Shown: one piece after another, positions 7,478 to 16,107 of the stretch | Layout: the number at the start of each line of letters is the position of its first letter | Numbering within the stretch: the stretch's first letter is position 1 | Origin: Flavobacteriaceae bacterium UBA5950 | GTDB taxonomy: Bacteria; Bacteroidota; Bacteroidia; Flavobacteriales; Flavobacteriaceae | Assembly: GCA_002430545.1 (NCBI GenBank) | Contig: DJCM01000011.1 | Coordinates: forward strand, 1 to 31,627 | Reading direction: 5' to 3' | Length of the DNA stretch: 31,627 bases | Translations under genes and position numbers: made by a program | The notes under the pieces: model-generated | What the model saw: the letters and a program-made list of their open reading frames with translations, nothing else | What the model was told of the DNA's origin: nothing | Database searches by the model: none

Positions 7478-8455
7478 TTAGTCAAGGGATTGATTTTCTC
7501 TGTTAGCTGCTTCCAATAGTGCATTAAACTCTTCTGTGTTGAGGTCCTCATAGTAGAAGTTAATGGGGTTGACAGCTACCCCATCTTTTCGTATTTCATA
7601 ATGTAGGTGAGGTGCAACTGAACGACCTGTGTTTCCTACAAAACCAATCACATCACCTCGCTTGACTTCTTGACCACGACGCACGTTGAATTTACTCAAA
7701 TGCGCATAAAGGGTAACATAGCCAAAGCCATGATCAATACGAATGTGTTTTCCATAGCCAGGAGCACGTCCATCAACTCGAATGACTTTCCCATCACTTG
7801 TTGCATAGATTGGTGTGCCGGTAGGCGCTGAATAATCCATCCCTTTATGTTTGCGACGTGTTTTTGTAAATGGGTCTGTACGCCAACCATATCCAGATGC
7901 CATTCTTCTGAGATCTTCGTTGTTGATTGGCTGAATAGATGGGATGGCAGAGAGTAACACTTCTTTGTCTAACGCCATTCTTTGAATTTCGTCTAACGAT
8001 TTCGATTGCACAACCACTTGCTTGGACAATATTTCCATTCGTTTTGTAGTGCTTACGACCAGTTCAGAGTTTTCGAAGCCTTCCAAATCAGCATATCGAT
8101 TGACTCCTCCAAACCCTGCTTTTCGAACATCCTCTGAGATGGGGTTTGCTTCAAAAATCACTCGATAGATCTGGTTATCTCGATCCTGTAGATTGTCCAA
8201 TACACTTTCAATCTGTTGCATCTTTCGATTGAGTTGCTCATATTGCAGTTGGTAATTGTCAATCTCTCTTGCCTGTGCAATCTCTTTTGGGGTTTCGATC
8301 AGGGGAGAAGATAACAACACCAATAACATGATTAAACCAAAAAGCGCAGAAACAGTTAGAAAAACAAAAGCGTTGCGAAAACGCACACCAGTATTGACTT
8401 CTATTCGTCTGTAAGAAAGTGTCTCTTGATCGTAATAATATTTATACTTTGGCAT
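7478..8455 (-). CDS. M23-family peptidoglycan endopeptidase, membrane-anchored
   Basis: A 325-residue LytM/M23 metallopeptidase. A basic N-terminal tail (1-27) precedes one transmembrane segment (about 28-50, AFVFLTVSALFGLIMLLVLL), so the catalytic part is periplasmic. Residues about 64-165 are largely helical or coiled-coil. The M23 domain covers about 185-300, with zinc ligands His203 and Asp207 (HKGMD) and His285, and catalytic His283 (HLHYEIR). All are present, so the enzyme should be active rather than a degenerate EnvC-like activator. It probably cleaves peptide cross-links during cell growth. It heads an operon with merR and is divergent from alaS. Confidence 0.93.
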   Translation of the reverse strand: MPKYKYYYDQETLSYRRIEVNTGVRFRNAFVFLTVSALFGLIMLLVLLSSPLIETPKEIAQAREIDNYQLQYEQLNRKMQQIESVLDNLQDRDNQIYRVIFEANPISEDVRKAGFGGVNRYADLEGFENSELVVSTTKRMEILSKQVVVQSKSLDEIQRMALDKEVLLSAIPSIQPINNEDLRRMASGYGWRTDPFTKTRRKHKGMDYSAPTGTPIYATSDGKVIRVDGRAPGYGKHIRIDHGFGYVTLYAHLSKFNVRRGQEVKRGDVIGFVGNTGRSVAPHLHYEIRKDGVAVNPINFYYEDLNTEEFNALLEAANRENQSLD

Positions 8456-8498
8456 TTGTTAAAATGTGCTAATTTTACAAGCAGTTAGATATAAATCT

Positions 8499-8539
8499 TT
8501 GCAAATATAAAAAATGTTGTTTCAAGTTAATATTTGCAA
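8499..8539. promoter_or_regulatory. Divergent promoter region of the M23 gene and alaS with 10-bp inverted repeat
   Basis: A perfect 10-bp inverted repeat (TTGCAAATAT at 8499-8508 and ATATTTGCAA at 8530-8539) with a 21-base spacer. The left arm overlaps a perfect minus-strand TAnnTTTG box (TATATTTG, 8502-8509) for the M23 gene. The right arm contains a one-mismatch plus-strand box (AATATTTG, 8529-8536) placed to serve alaS. The spacing to a -33 TTG is not ideal in either direction. Confidence 0.55.
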
Positions 8540-8553
8540 GTTAACACTACCCT

Positions 8554-11160
8554 ATGAAGGCGCAAGAAATTAGGCAATCATTTTTTGATTTTTTTCAATC
8601 AGAATCTCACAAAATTGTTCCTTCAGCCCCATTGTTAAACAATAATGACCCTTCTCTTCTGTTTGTCAATGCAGGTATGAACCCCTTCAAGGAGTTCTTT
8701 TTGGGTCATAAAAAAGCCAAAGACAAACGAGTAGCTGATACCCAAAAATGTTTGCGTGTTTCTGGAAAGCATAATGATTTGGAAGAAGTTGGTAGGGACA
8801 CCTATCACCATACCTTATTCGAAATGCTTGGCAACTGGAGCTTTGGAGATTATTTCAAAGAAGATGCCATTTCATACGCTTGGGAGTTCCTAACTGAAAT
8901 CATGAACATCAGTAAAGATGACTTGTATGTCACTGTTTTTGAGGGCGATCAGTCTGAGAATCTGGAAACTGATACCGAAGCGATAGCGTTTTGGGAAAAA
9001 CACATTGACCATGAGCGCATTTTGATGGGTTCAAAAAAGGATAATTTTTGGGAAATGGGCGACCAAGGGCCTTGTGGGCCTTGTTCAGAAATCCATGTGG
9101 ACATTCGTTCCAAAGAGGAGAAAGCGAAAACACCTGGATCAGCCTTGGTCAATCAGGATCACCCCCAGGTTGTTGAGGTCTGGAATTTGGTGTTTATCGA
9201 GTTCAACCGAAAGGCTGATGGGTCGCTAGAACAACTGCCAGAAAAACACATCGATACTGGTATGGGCTTTGAAAGGCTTTGTATGGTTGTTCAAGGGGTA
9301 CAATCCAATTATGACACTGATGTTTTTACACCTATTATTCGTGAAATAGGAACACGAACATCGACTAGCTATGGCAGTGACGAATCAACAGATATTGCCA
9401 TCCGAGTGGTTGCCGACCACCTTCGTGCTGTGTCCTTTTCGATTGCCGATGGGCAATTGCCTTCCAACAATGGAGCTGGATATGTAATCCGTCGAATTCT
9501 TCGTCGTGCGATACGCTATGCATACACCTTCCTCAACCAAAAAGAACCATTTATCTACAACCTTGTTGAAACGCTTACGATCCAAATGGGAAGTGCTTTT
9601 CCAGAGCTCAAATTGCAGCAAAACTTTATTCAGAATGTGATCAAAGAAGAAGAACTTTCGTTTTTAAAAACATTGGCACAGGGACTGGGCATGTTACAAC
9701 AGTTGATGTCCTCCAGTTCGAGCAAAGAGTTGTCGGGAGCCAAAGCCTTCGAATTGTATGACACCTTTGGATTTCCGATTGACTTAACAGCCTTAATTCT
9801 TTCCGAACATGGAATGACTTTGAACGAAGAGGATTTCCAAAAAGAGATGGACAAACAAAAAGCACGTTCACGAGCTGCATCTCAAACCAATAGTGAAGAT
9901 TGGGTTGAAGTCATTGAAGACGAGGAGCAGGAATTTGTTGGCTACAATCTACTTTCAACACCAGTACGCATTGTTCGGTATCGCAAAATCACAAATAAGT
10001 ATGGCGAATTATACCACTTGGTTTTCAATATCACTCCTTTTTATGCTGAAGGTGGAGGTCAAGTTGGCGATAAGGGATATTTGGAGGCACCAAATGGGAA
10101 TGTGACATATATTTACGATACTAAAATTGAAAACAATATAATTGTTCATACTGCCAATCAGCTTCCTGCAGATGTCACATCCAAATTTAAAGCAGATGTA
10201 GATGAGCAAAAACGTCATGCAACTTCATGCAATCACACAGCAACGCATTTGTTGCATCATGCATTGCGAAGTGTATTGGGTTCTCATGTTACTCAAAAGG
10301 GCTCTATGGTTCGTTCGGGTCATTTGCGTTTTGACTTCTCTCATTTTTCTAAACTAACGCAAGAAGAACTACAGTCGGTCGAAGATTTTGTCAATGCCAG
10401 AATTCAAGAAAAAATCGATGCGCAAATCACATCCAACGTTCCTTACGATCAGGCGATTTCGGATGGTGCAATGGCTTTGTTTGGCGAAAAATATGGCGAC
10501 ACAGTCAGAACAGTACGTTTTGGCGAATCAATAGAGTTATGTGGAGGTACCCATGTATCAAACACATCAGCGATATGGCACTTCACGATCACAAGTGAAA
10601 CAGCAGTTGCCTCTGGGGTAAGAAGGATTGAAGCAGTGACTGGCGATGAAGCCAAAAAACTGGTGTATGAGCAAGCAGCCTTGATGGAAGCAGTCAAGTT
10701 GCAATTGAAAAACCCAAAAGACCTTGTGCAATCGGTACAGGCTTTGCAAGATGAAAACACGAAGCTCAAAAAAGAAATAGAGAAGCTCAACAAGCAACTT
10801 GTGGAGCAAATGATTGTTGATTTGGAAAGTGAAATTCAAAATCACAATGGTGTTTCATTGCTTTGCAAAGAGGTCAATCTCAATGCCTCTGTCATGAAAG
10901 ATATTTTATTTCAAATTGGGAAAAACAGAAAAGATTTGGTTGCTGTTCTAGGTTCCAAAAAAGACAACAAACCGATTTTGTCATGTTATGTTTCCAAAGA
11001 ACTAGTCGATCAGGGCACATACAAAGCCAATACGATTATACAGGAAATCAGTGGACACATAAAAGGTGAGGGTGGAGGTCAGCCATTTTTTGCAACTTCA
11101 GGTGGCAAAAATCCAACAGGCTTATCAGATGCATTACAAGCTGTCAAAAATCTACTTTAG
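8554..11160 (+). CDS. alaS: Alanyl-tRNA synthetase
   Basis: An 868-residue, full-length AlaRS that charges tRNA-Ala in the cytoplasm. The class II aminoacylation domain starts MKAQEIRQSFFDFFQSESH, with motif 2 around HHTLFEMLGNWSFGDYF. The editing domain carries the zinc/editing residues His561 and His565 (HTATH) and Cys663 and His667 (CGGTH). A coiled coil (about 715-755) and the C-terminal C-Ala domain with the GEGGGQPFFATSGGK motif complete it. The ATG chosen is the first residue of the conserved N-terminus. It is divergent from the M23 gene, and its last four bases overlap the stop region of the opposing DUF5522 gene. Confidence 0.98.
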   Translation: MKAQEIRQSFFDFFQSESHKIVPSAPLLNNNDPSLLFVNAGMNPFKEFFLGHKKAKDKRVADTQKCLRVSGKHNDLEEVGRDTYHHTLFEMLGNWSFGDYFKEDAISYAWEFLTEIMNISKDDLYVTVFEGDQSENLETDTEAIAFWEKHIDHERILMGSKKDNFWEMGDQGPCGPCSEIHVDIRSKEEKAKTPGSALVNQDHPQVVEVWNLVFIEFNRKADGSLEQLPEKHIDTGMGFERLCMVVQGVQSNYDTDVFTPIIREIGTRTSTSYGSDESTDIAIRVVADHLRAVSFSIADGQLPSNNGAGYVIRRILRRAIRYAYTFLNQKEPFIYNLVETLTIQMGSAFPELKLQQNFIQNVIKEEELSFLKTLAQGLGMLQQLMSSSSSKELSGAKAFELYDTFGFPIDLTALILSEHGMTLNEEDFQKEMDKQKARSRAASQTNSEDWVEVIEDEEQEFVGYNLLSTPVRIVRYRKITNKYGELYHLVFNITPFYAEGGGQVGDKGYLEAPNGNVTYIYDTKIENNIIVHTANQLPADVTSKFKADVDEQKRHATSCNHTATHLLHHALRSVLGSHVTQKGSMVRSGHLRFDFSHFSKLTQEELQSVEDFVNARIQEKIDAQITSNVPYDQAISDGAMALFGEKYGDTVRTVRFGESIELCGGTHVSNTSAIWHFTITSETAVASGVRRIEAVTGDEAKKLVYEQAALMEAVKLQLKNPKDLVQSVQALQDENTKLKKEIEKLNKQLVEQMIVDLESEIQNHNGVSLLCKEVNLNASVMKDILFQIGKNRKDLVAVLGSKKDNKPILSCYVSKELVDQGTYKANTIIQEISGHIKGEGGGQPFFATSGGKNPTGLSDALQAVKNLL

Positions 11161-11312
11161 ACTTTATTTTTATCAAATCCATAGGGGCAATGCCGACAGT
11201 TACAATCGCAACAATACCCTCTTTTTAAATGATACTGTTCAGTAAAAACGACAAAACCCTCAGGAGTCTGATAGGAGTCGCCTTCCTCAATCGGAATAAA
11301 TTTCTTTTTCAC
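11157..11312 (-). CDS. DUF5522-family small cysteine-rich protein
   Basis: A 51-residue frame starting with GTG and reading VKKKFIPIEEGDSYQTPEG, then a C-terminal cluster GYCCDCNCRHCPYGF with cysteines at 34, 35, 37, 39 and 42. This matches the small DUF5522 proteins of Bacteroidota, whose C-terminal GxCCxxxCRHCPY motif suggests metal binding. An in-frame TAG lies just upstream of the GTG and no ATG is available. A near-match -7 box (TACATTTA, minus strand, 11317-11324) sits directly ahead. The stop overlaps the end of alaS by a few bases. Function is unknown; zinc or iron binding is inferred from the cysteines only. Confidence 0.75.
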   Translation of the reverse strand: MKKKFIPIEEGDSYQTPEGFVVFTEQYHLKRGYCCDCNCRHCPYGFDKNKV

Positions 11313-11350
11313 ACCCTAAATGTAATTGTTTTTTTTAAGCTGTATTTAAA

Positions 11351-11358
11351 TATGTTTG
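11351..11358 (+). promoter_or_regulatory. TAnnTTTG promoter box ahead of the ACC-deaminase-like gene
   Basis: TATGTTTG is a perfect -7 box eight bases before the ATG at 11367. A TTG at 11326-11328 lies 22 bases upstream. It probably drives the three-gene operon through hemL with an almost absent leader. Confidence 0.55.
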
Positions 11359-11366
11359 ACTGAGCG

Positions 11367-12272
11367 ATGGAGTCTAATAATCAACATCTAAGATTACAGG
11401 AAATTGCAGGGGACTTGGAAATTGTCTTAAAGAGAGAAGATCTGATTCATCCAGATATTTCTGGTAATAAATGGCGAAAGCTGAAATACAATTTGCAGTA
11501 TGCCAAAGCGAACAGTTATAAAACCCTATTGACTTATGGGGGTGCCTATTCCAACCATTTGGCTGCTGTGGCAGCTGCAGGATATCAATATGGGTTTACA
11601 ACACATGGTATTGTTCGTGGGGATGAATTGGATGGTGAATCTCTAAATCCAACACTCCAATATTGCAAACAAATGGGTATGGCATTGCATTTTGTCAGTC
11701 GATCGATGTACAAGGACAAAGAACAGGCATTATCAACAGTGGTGATAAAGGACAAAAACCCTTACATCATTCCTCAAGGTGGCACCAATACCTTAGCAAT
11801 AAAAGGGTGTAAAGAGATACTCACAACTGCTGACAAGACTTTCGACACTTTGGCTATAGCAGTAGGAACAGGTGGAACTATGGTGGGTTTGATCGAATCA
11901 ACGCAAGAGCATCAGCATATTGTTGGATTTCAAGTTGTAAAAGACATAGAAATACGCAGTCGGATTCGTACCTTTGTCAATAATGATCGTTGGTCATTGG
12001 TGCCGACTCACAATGAGATCGGTTTTGCCAAAACACCAAAATCATTGATTGATTTTGCTCATCGTGTAGCCAACCAAACGGGTGTAATTCTCGACCCGCT
12101 ATATACGGCTCCGATGCTATGGCATTTGATTAAAAAGTGGAAAGAAAACACATGGAATTTTGGAAATCGTTTGTTGGTGATTCATACTGGCGGCCATCAA
12201 TCAATCAAAGGAATCAACCAGCGATTGGCAGCGCAAGGCAGTTCGTTGCGCTGGCCATGCTCATCTTTTTAG
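11367..12272 (+). CDS. PLP-dependent 1-aminocyclopropane-1-carboxylate deaminase / D-cysteine desulfhydrase family protein
   Basis: A 301-residue fold-type II PLP enzyme. KREDLIHPDISGNKWRKLKYNL contains the Schiff-base lysine (Lys35 in NKWRK). YGGAYSNHLAAVAAAG binds substrate and cofactor, and VGTGGTMVGL is the phosphate-binding glycine loop. The family deaminates ACC or desulfhydrates D-cysteine. Most Flavobacteriia members are annotated this way without biochemical proof, so the substrate is open. Homologues usually end about ten residues after the IHTGG motif. Here the frame continues to about 25 residues past it (ending RWPCSSF), through sequence that also codes for the start of the next gene in another frame. 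The catalytic core is intact. Confidence 0.88.
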   Translation: MESNNQHLRLQEIAGDLEIVLKREDLIHPDISGNKWRKLKYNLQYAKANSYKTLLTYGGAYSNHLAAVAAAGYQYGFTTHGIVRGDELDGESLNPTLQYCKQMGMALHFVSRSMYKDKEQALSTVVIKDKNPYIIPQGGTNTLAIKGCKEILTTADKTFDTLAIAVGTGGTMVGLIESTQEHQHIVGFQVVKDIEIRSRIRTFVNNDRWSLVPTHNEIGFAKTPKSLIDFAHRVANQTGVILDPLYTAPMLWHLIKKWKENTWNFGNRLLVIHTGGHQSIKGINQRLAAQGSSLRWPCSSF

Positions 12273-13012
12273 CATCATGTGGCAGTAAAAAACAGGTGTA
12301 TTATGCCGATGCATCAATGAATGAACAAACGATTACTTCGCAAGAAAAACCCAAAAAAAAGACAAAAAAGAAAAAAGATAAAGAGGTTGTTTATTCCTCA
12401 GATCCAACAACACGCTACATCCAGCAATATGCAAGTATTGCACAAGAGGAAATGCGTCGCTATAAAATTCCAGCAAGCATCACTTTGGCGCAAGGTTTGT
12501 TAGAATCGCAGTTGGGACAAGGTACGCTAGCCAAGAAGTCAAACAATCACTTTGGCATTAAATGCAAACGTGAGTGGAGAGGTAAAAAAGTGTATCATGA
12601 TGACGATGCACCTGGCGAATGCTTTCGGGCCTATAAGGACCCCAAAGAATCCTATCGCGACCACTCGCTTTTTTTGGTCGAGCGTGAGCGATATGCGAGC
12701 TTATTTCGTCTCAAAAAAACAGATTATAAAGCTTGGGCAAAAGGATTGAAAAAAGCAGGATATGCCACAGATCCAGCTTATGCAGATAAATTGATTGGGC
12801 TTATTGAACGCTTAAACCTATGGAAATACGATAATCCTAAAGTATCGCCAGAATTCAGTAATCGAGACGATAAGATGCATATTATACAAAAAGGCGATAC
12901 ACTTTATGGCTTGTCTAGGCGTTACAATATATCAGTGGCAAAACTCAAAAAAATAAACGATTTGAAATCTAATGATATTCAGATTGGTCAACAATTACGA
13001 TTGGAAAAATGA
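12152..13012 (+). CDS. Glucosaminidase (GH73-like) and LysM domain lipoprotein
   Basis: A peptidoglycan hydrolase of about 250-290 residues. A hydrophobic stretch RQFVALAMLIFLASC ends in a lipobox cysteine, then comes a lysine-rich linker (KPKKKTKKKKDKE). The glucosaminidase domain is QEEMRRYKIPASITLAQGLLESQLGQGTLAKKSNNHFGIKC, with the expected catalytic Glu in LLESQ. A single C-terminal LysM (MHIIQKGDTLYGLS to QIGQQLRLEK) binds cell wall. The start is uncertain. ATG 12257 leaves only eight residues before the lipobox Cys, too few for a signal peptide. ATG 12152 (or 12137) gives a long n-region overlapping the previous gene. An ATT just upstream of the hydrophobic stretch would give an ideal signal peptide. 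The TGA overlaps the hemL ATG by four bases. Confidence 0.9.
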   Translation: MEFWKSFVGDSYWRPSINQRNQPAIGSARQFVALAMLIFLASCGSKKQVYYADASMNEQTITSQEKPKKKTKKKKDKEVVYSSDPTTRYIQQYASIAQEEMRRYKIPASITLAQGLLESQLGQGTLAKKSNNHFGIKCKREWRGKKVYHDDDAPGECFRAYKDPKESYRDHSLFLVERERYASLFRLKKTDYKAWAKGLKKAGYATDPAYADKLIGLIERLNLWKYDNPKVSPEFSNRDDKMHIIQKGDTLYGLSRRYNISVAKLKKINDLKSNDIQIGQQLRLEK

Positions 13013-14295
13013 GGTACAATCGAAGTAGTGCTTTGTTTGCACAAGCAAAAAAAGTGATCCCAGGAGGGGTCAATTCTCCAGTTCGAGCTTTCAAGGCAGT
13101 TGGGGGTATTCCAATTTTTATCAAAGAAGCAAAAGGAGCATATTTATTTGATGAAGATAGTCATCGCTATATCGATTTTATCTCATCTTGGGGGCCTTTG
13201 ATTTTGGGGCATGGCTACAAACCAGTTGTGGAGGCAGTGCAAAAGCAAGCCGACAAAGGAACTTCATATGGAATTCCTACTGAGCTCGAAACCAAGATCG
13301 CTGAACTGGCCATTTCGATGGCACCCAATATTGATAAAATTCGATTTGTAAATTCTGGAACAGAAGCTTGCATGAGTGCTGTGCGTGTTGCTCGTGGATA
13401 TACCAGTCGTGAAAAAATCATCAAATTTTCAGGTTGTTATCATGGTCATTCTGATGCTTTTCTCATTCAGGCAGGTAGTGGTGCTGTGACTTTTGGAAGC
13501 CCAAACTCGCCTGGTGTGACCCAAGGAACAGCTAAGGATACTTTGCTGGCAAATTATAATGACATTGACAATGTCACTCAACTTTTTGAAGCAAACGAAG
13601 GTGAGATTGCTGCAGTGATTATTGAGCCTGTAGCAGGAAACATGGGATGTATTCCACCAGAACCTGGATTTTTGGAGGGTCTTCGATATTTATGCGATCA
13701 GAACGATACCTTACTCATTTTTGATGAGGTGATGACTGGATTTCGATTGGCTGCTGGTGGTGCCCAACAACTTCTTGGAGTGGATGCCGACATCGTTACT
13801 TTTGGAAAGGTGATTGGTGGTGGTCTTCCAGTCGGTGCCTTTGCAGCTAGAGAAGAAATCATGGATTTTTTGGCACCTGAAGGACCTGTTTATCAAGCAG
13901 GTACTTTGAGTGGAAACCCTCTTGCGATGGCAGCCGGATTGGCAATGTTAACAGCTTTGGACAGTCAGCCAGAAGTGTTTGATAGTCTTGCAGATAAAAC
14001 AGCTTATTTGCATGAGGGAATGAATAATATTCTTTCTAAATGTAGAGTTGATTATCAAATCAATCGCTTGGGGTCTATGATATCCTTGCATTTTACTGAC
14101 ACAGCTGTCAAGGACTTTACCACAGCAGCCAAAGGCAATAACAAGAGATTTACCAAATACTTTCATGGCATGCTGAAGCGTGGTGTATACTTACCTCCAA
14201 GTGCCTTTGAAAGCTATTTCTTAAACGATGCTATCTCCTACAAAGACATCGATACGACGCTACAAGCCTTTTCTGAAACTCTCAAAGAACTCTGA
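13009..14295 (+). CDS. hemL: Glutamate-1-semialdehyde 2,1-aminomutase
   Basis: A 428-residue class III aminotransferase-fold enzyme that converts glutamate-1-semialdehyde to 5-aminolevulinate, the C5 route to haem. The N-terminus RSSALFAQAKKVIPGGVNSPVRAFKAVGG is diagnostic of HemL. NSGTEACMSAVRVARG binds PLP phosphate, Asp239-Glu240 lies in LIFDEVMTGFR, and the PLP lysine is Lys267 (TFGKVIGGGLPVGAF). It is the last gene of the operon and is translationally coupled to the glucosaminidase by an ATGA overlap. The following 97 bases before the opposing lysS end show no clear hairpin terminator. Length and motifs are normal. Confidence 0.97.
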   Translation: MRYNRSSALFAQAKKVIPGGVNSPVRAFKAVGGIPIFIKEAKGAYLFDEDSHRYIDFISSWGPLILGHGYKPVVEAVQKQADKGTSYGIPTELETKIAELAISMAPNIDKIRFVNSGTEACMSAVRVARGYTSREKIIKFSGCYHGHSDAFLIQAGSGAVTFGSPNSPGVTQGTAKDTLLANYNDIDNVTQLFEANEGEIAAVIIEPVAGNMGCIPPEPGFLEGLRYLCDQNDTLLIFDEVMTGFRLAAGGAQQLLGVDADIVTFGKVIGGGLPVGAFAAREEIMDFLAPEGPVYQAGTLSGNPLAMAAGLAMLTALDSQPEVFDSLADKTAYLHEGMNNILSKCRVDYQINRLGSMISLHFTDTAVKDFTTAAKGNNKRFTKYFHGMLKRGVYLPPSAFESYFLNDAISYKDIDTTLQAFSETLKEL

Positions 14296-14392
14296 TTAAT
14301 CGTCGTTTAGAATGATAGCTGGTATTTAGGCATGTTACACCCTTTTAGAGGTCATTTTTCGGAGGTGTATGAGTTTAAACTAAACAGGAGCT

Positions 14393-16084
14393 TTACTCTT
14401 GTAGATGAACAAAAAGCCCATCTTCTGTTTTGGTCACTTTTGCCAATTGTTGGGCACAGAGTCCCTTGATTGCCTTATCCCATTTTTTATTGCTGAGGCC
14501 AGCATTCTCTTTCAATTCAGTCAATAGTACTGGGTGTTGTTTTTTGAGAATGGTAAAGACAATTTTTTCTTCATCAGTCAATGTTGGGCCTTTCGCCTCT
14601 GGACGCATCTGAGGGAAAAATAAAACTTCTTGGATCGAGCTATTGTCTGTCATCAACATCACTAAGCGATCAATCCCAATCCCTATGCCTGATGTTGGGG
14701 GCATACCATACTCGAGTGCGCGAACAAAATCATGGTCGATAAACATCGCTTCATCATCTCCTTTTTCAGATAGTTTAAGCTGATCCTCAAAACGTTCCAA
14801 CTGATCGACAGGATCGTTCAGTTCAGAGTATGCATTGGCAAGTTCTTTTCCATTCACCAAGAGCTCAAAACGCTCTGTTAATCCAGGCTTATCGCGATGA
14901 ACTTTGGTTAAAGGGCTCATCTCTTTGGGGTAATCAGTGATAAAAGTTGGCTGTACATAATGATGCTCACAACAGCTACCAAAAATCTCGTCAATGAGCT
15001 TGCCAACACCCATACAATCATCAACTTCAATGTCAAGTCCAATCGCTGTTGCTCTCAATTCTTTTTCACTCATCCCACTAACATCGATACCAGTATGCTT
15101 CTGAATCGCCTCAAGAATAGGGACACGAGGATAGGGCGATTTGAAATCGATAGTCTTATCACCAACCTTCACTTTTGTCGTGTTGTGTGTATCGATGGAA
15201 ACTTGTTCGAGCAAAGCCTCTGTTGTTTCCATCATCCAGTGGTAGTCTTTATAGGCGACATAAAGCTCCATGACAGTAAACTCGGGGTTGTGTGTTCTGT
15301 CCATACCTTCGTTGCGGAAGTCTTTGGCAAATTCATAAACGCCATCAAGCCCCCCAACAATAAGACGTTTTAAATACAATTCGTTCGCAATTCGCAGATA
15401 GAGTGGAATGTTCAGCGCATTGTGATGGGTAACAAAGGGACGTGCCGTAGCACCACCAGGAATGGGCTGGAGAATGGGTGTTTCCACCTCTAAATACCCT
15501 TTTGCGTTGAAGAAAGAACGAATGGTATTTGTGATTTTTGTTCGTTTGAGAAAAGTGTCCTTCACATCAGGATTGACAATCAAATCAACATATCGCATGC
15601 GATACCTTTGCTCAGGGTCTGAAAAAGAATCATAAGTGTTTCCATCAGCATCTGTTTTTGGCAATGGCAATGGGCGAAGGGACTTGCTCAAGACATAAAG
15701 ATACTCCACTTGCACTGTTTTTTCACCCACCTGGGTGGTAAACAAAGTTCCTGTTAGCCCAATAATATCACCTATATCCAAGAGCTTTTTATAAACATCG
15801 TTGTACATTGTCTTGTCCTCTTCTGGACAAAGAATATCACGATTGAAATACACTTGTATGCGTCCTTTCGAGTCTTGTAGTTCTGCAAAACTCGCCTTTC
15901 CCTGTATTCGTCGAGACATCAACCTTCCTGCTATGGTGACTTGTTTCCCCTCAACAAATTCATTGATGATGGAATCACTATTTGCGTTGGAAGAAAATGC
16001 AGCGGCAGGGTATGGGTCGATTCCAAGTCCACGAAGTTGTTTTAACTTCTCCCTTCTGATAAGCTCTTGCTCGGATCTTTCCAA
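14393..16084 (-). CDS. lysS: Lysyl-tRNA synthetase (class II)
   Basis: A class II LysRS of 563 residues. It has an N-terminal OB-fold anticodon-binding domain (VTIAGRLMSRRIQGKASFAELQD) and the catalytic core with motif 2 (FAKDFRNEGMDRTHNPEFTVME) and motif 3 (PPTSGIGIGIDRLVMLMT). After the core (FFPQMRPE) there is an extra tail of about 65 residues, LTDEEKIVFTILKKQHPVLLTELKENAG onward. It looks like a winged helix and is a feature of Bacteroidota enzymes. The frame is open to 16102, but a promoter box covers 16100-16107. I therefore prefer the TTG at 16084 (MERSEQELIRREK), which also matches where homologues begin. The gene converges on hemL. Confidence 0.96.
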   Translation of the reverse strand: MERSEQELIRREKLKQLRGLGIDPYPAAAFSSNANSDSIINEFVEGKQVTIAGRLMSRRIQGKASFAELQDSKGRIQVYFNRDILCPEEDKTMYNDVYKKLLDIGDIIGLTGTLFTTQVGEKTVQVEYLYVLSKSLRPLPLPKTDADGNTYDSFSDPEQRYRMRYVDLIVNPDVKDTFLKRTKITNTIRSFFNAKGYLEVETPILQPIPGGATARPFVTHHNALNIPLYLRIANELYLKRLIVGGLDGVYEFAKDFRNEGMDRTHNPEFTVMELYVAYKDYHWMMETTEALLEQVSIDTHNTTKVKVGDKTIDFKSPYPRVPILEAIQKHTGIDVSGMSEKELRATAIGLDIEVDDCMGVGKLIDEIFGSCCEHHYVQPTFITDYPKEMSPLTKVHRDKPGLTERFELLVNGKELANAYSELNDPVDQLERFEDQLKLSEKGDDEAMFIDHDFVRALEYGMPPTSGIGIGIDRLVMLMTDNSSIQEVLFFPQMRPEAKGPTLTDEEKIVFTILKKQHPVLLTELKENAGLSNKKWDKAIKGLCAQQLAKVTKTEDGLFVHLQE

Positions 16085-16099
16085 ATGAATTCTTTTATG

Positions 16100-16107
16100 C
16101 AAAGATA
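16100..16107 (-). promoter_or_regulatory. TAnnTTTG promoter box of lysS
   Basis: TATCTTTG on the minus strand is a perfect -7 box that overlaps the outermost possible lysS start codon and therefore argues for the downstream TTG at 16084. No good -33 TTG is seen at the usual distance. Confidence 0.5.

Noticed and set aside
10449..10793. A 114-codon minus-strand frame inside alaS
   Set aside because: Serine/cysteine-rich antisense translation of the editing and coiled-coil region; typical shadow frame.
14296..14392. Possible terminator or small gene between hemL and lysS
   Set aside because: Only a GTTTAAAC palindrome is seen; no stem followed by T residues and no plausible short frame.
14960..15373. 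A 137-codon plus-strand frame inside lysS
   Set aside because: Antisense shadow of the conserved LysRS catalytic core; no independent start context or family resemblance.
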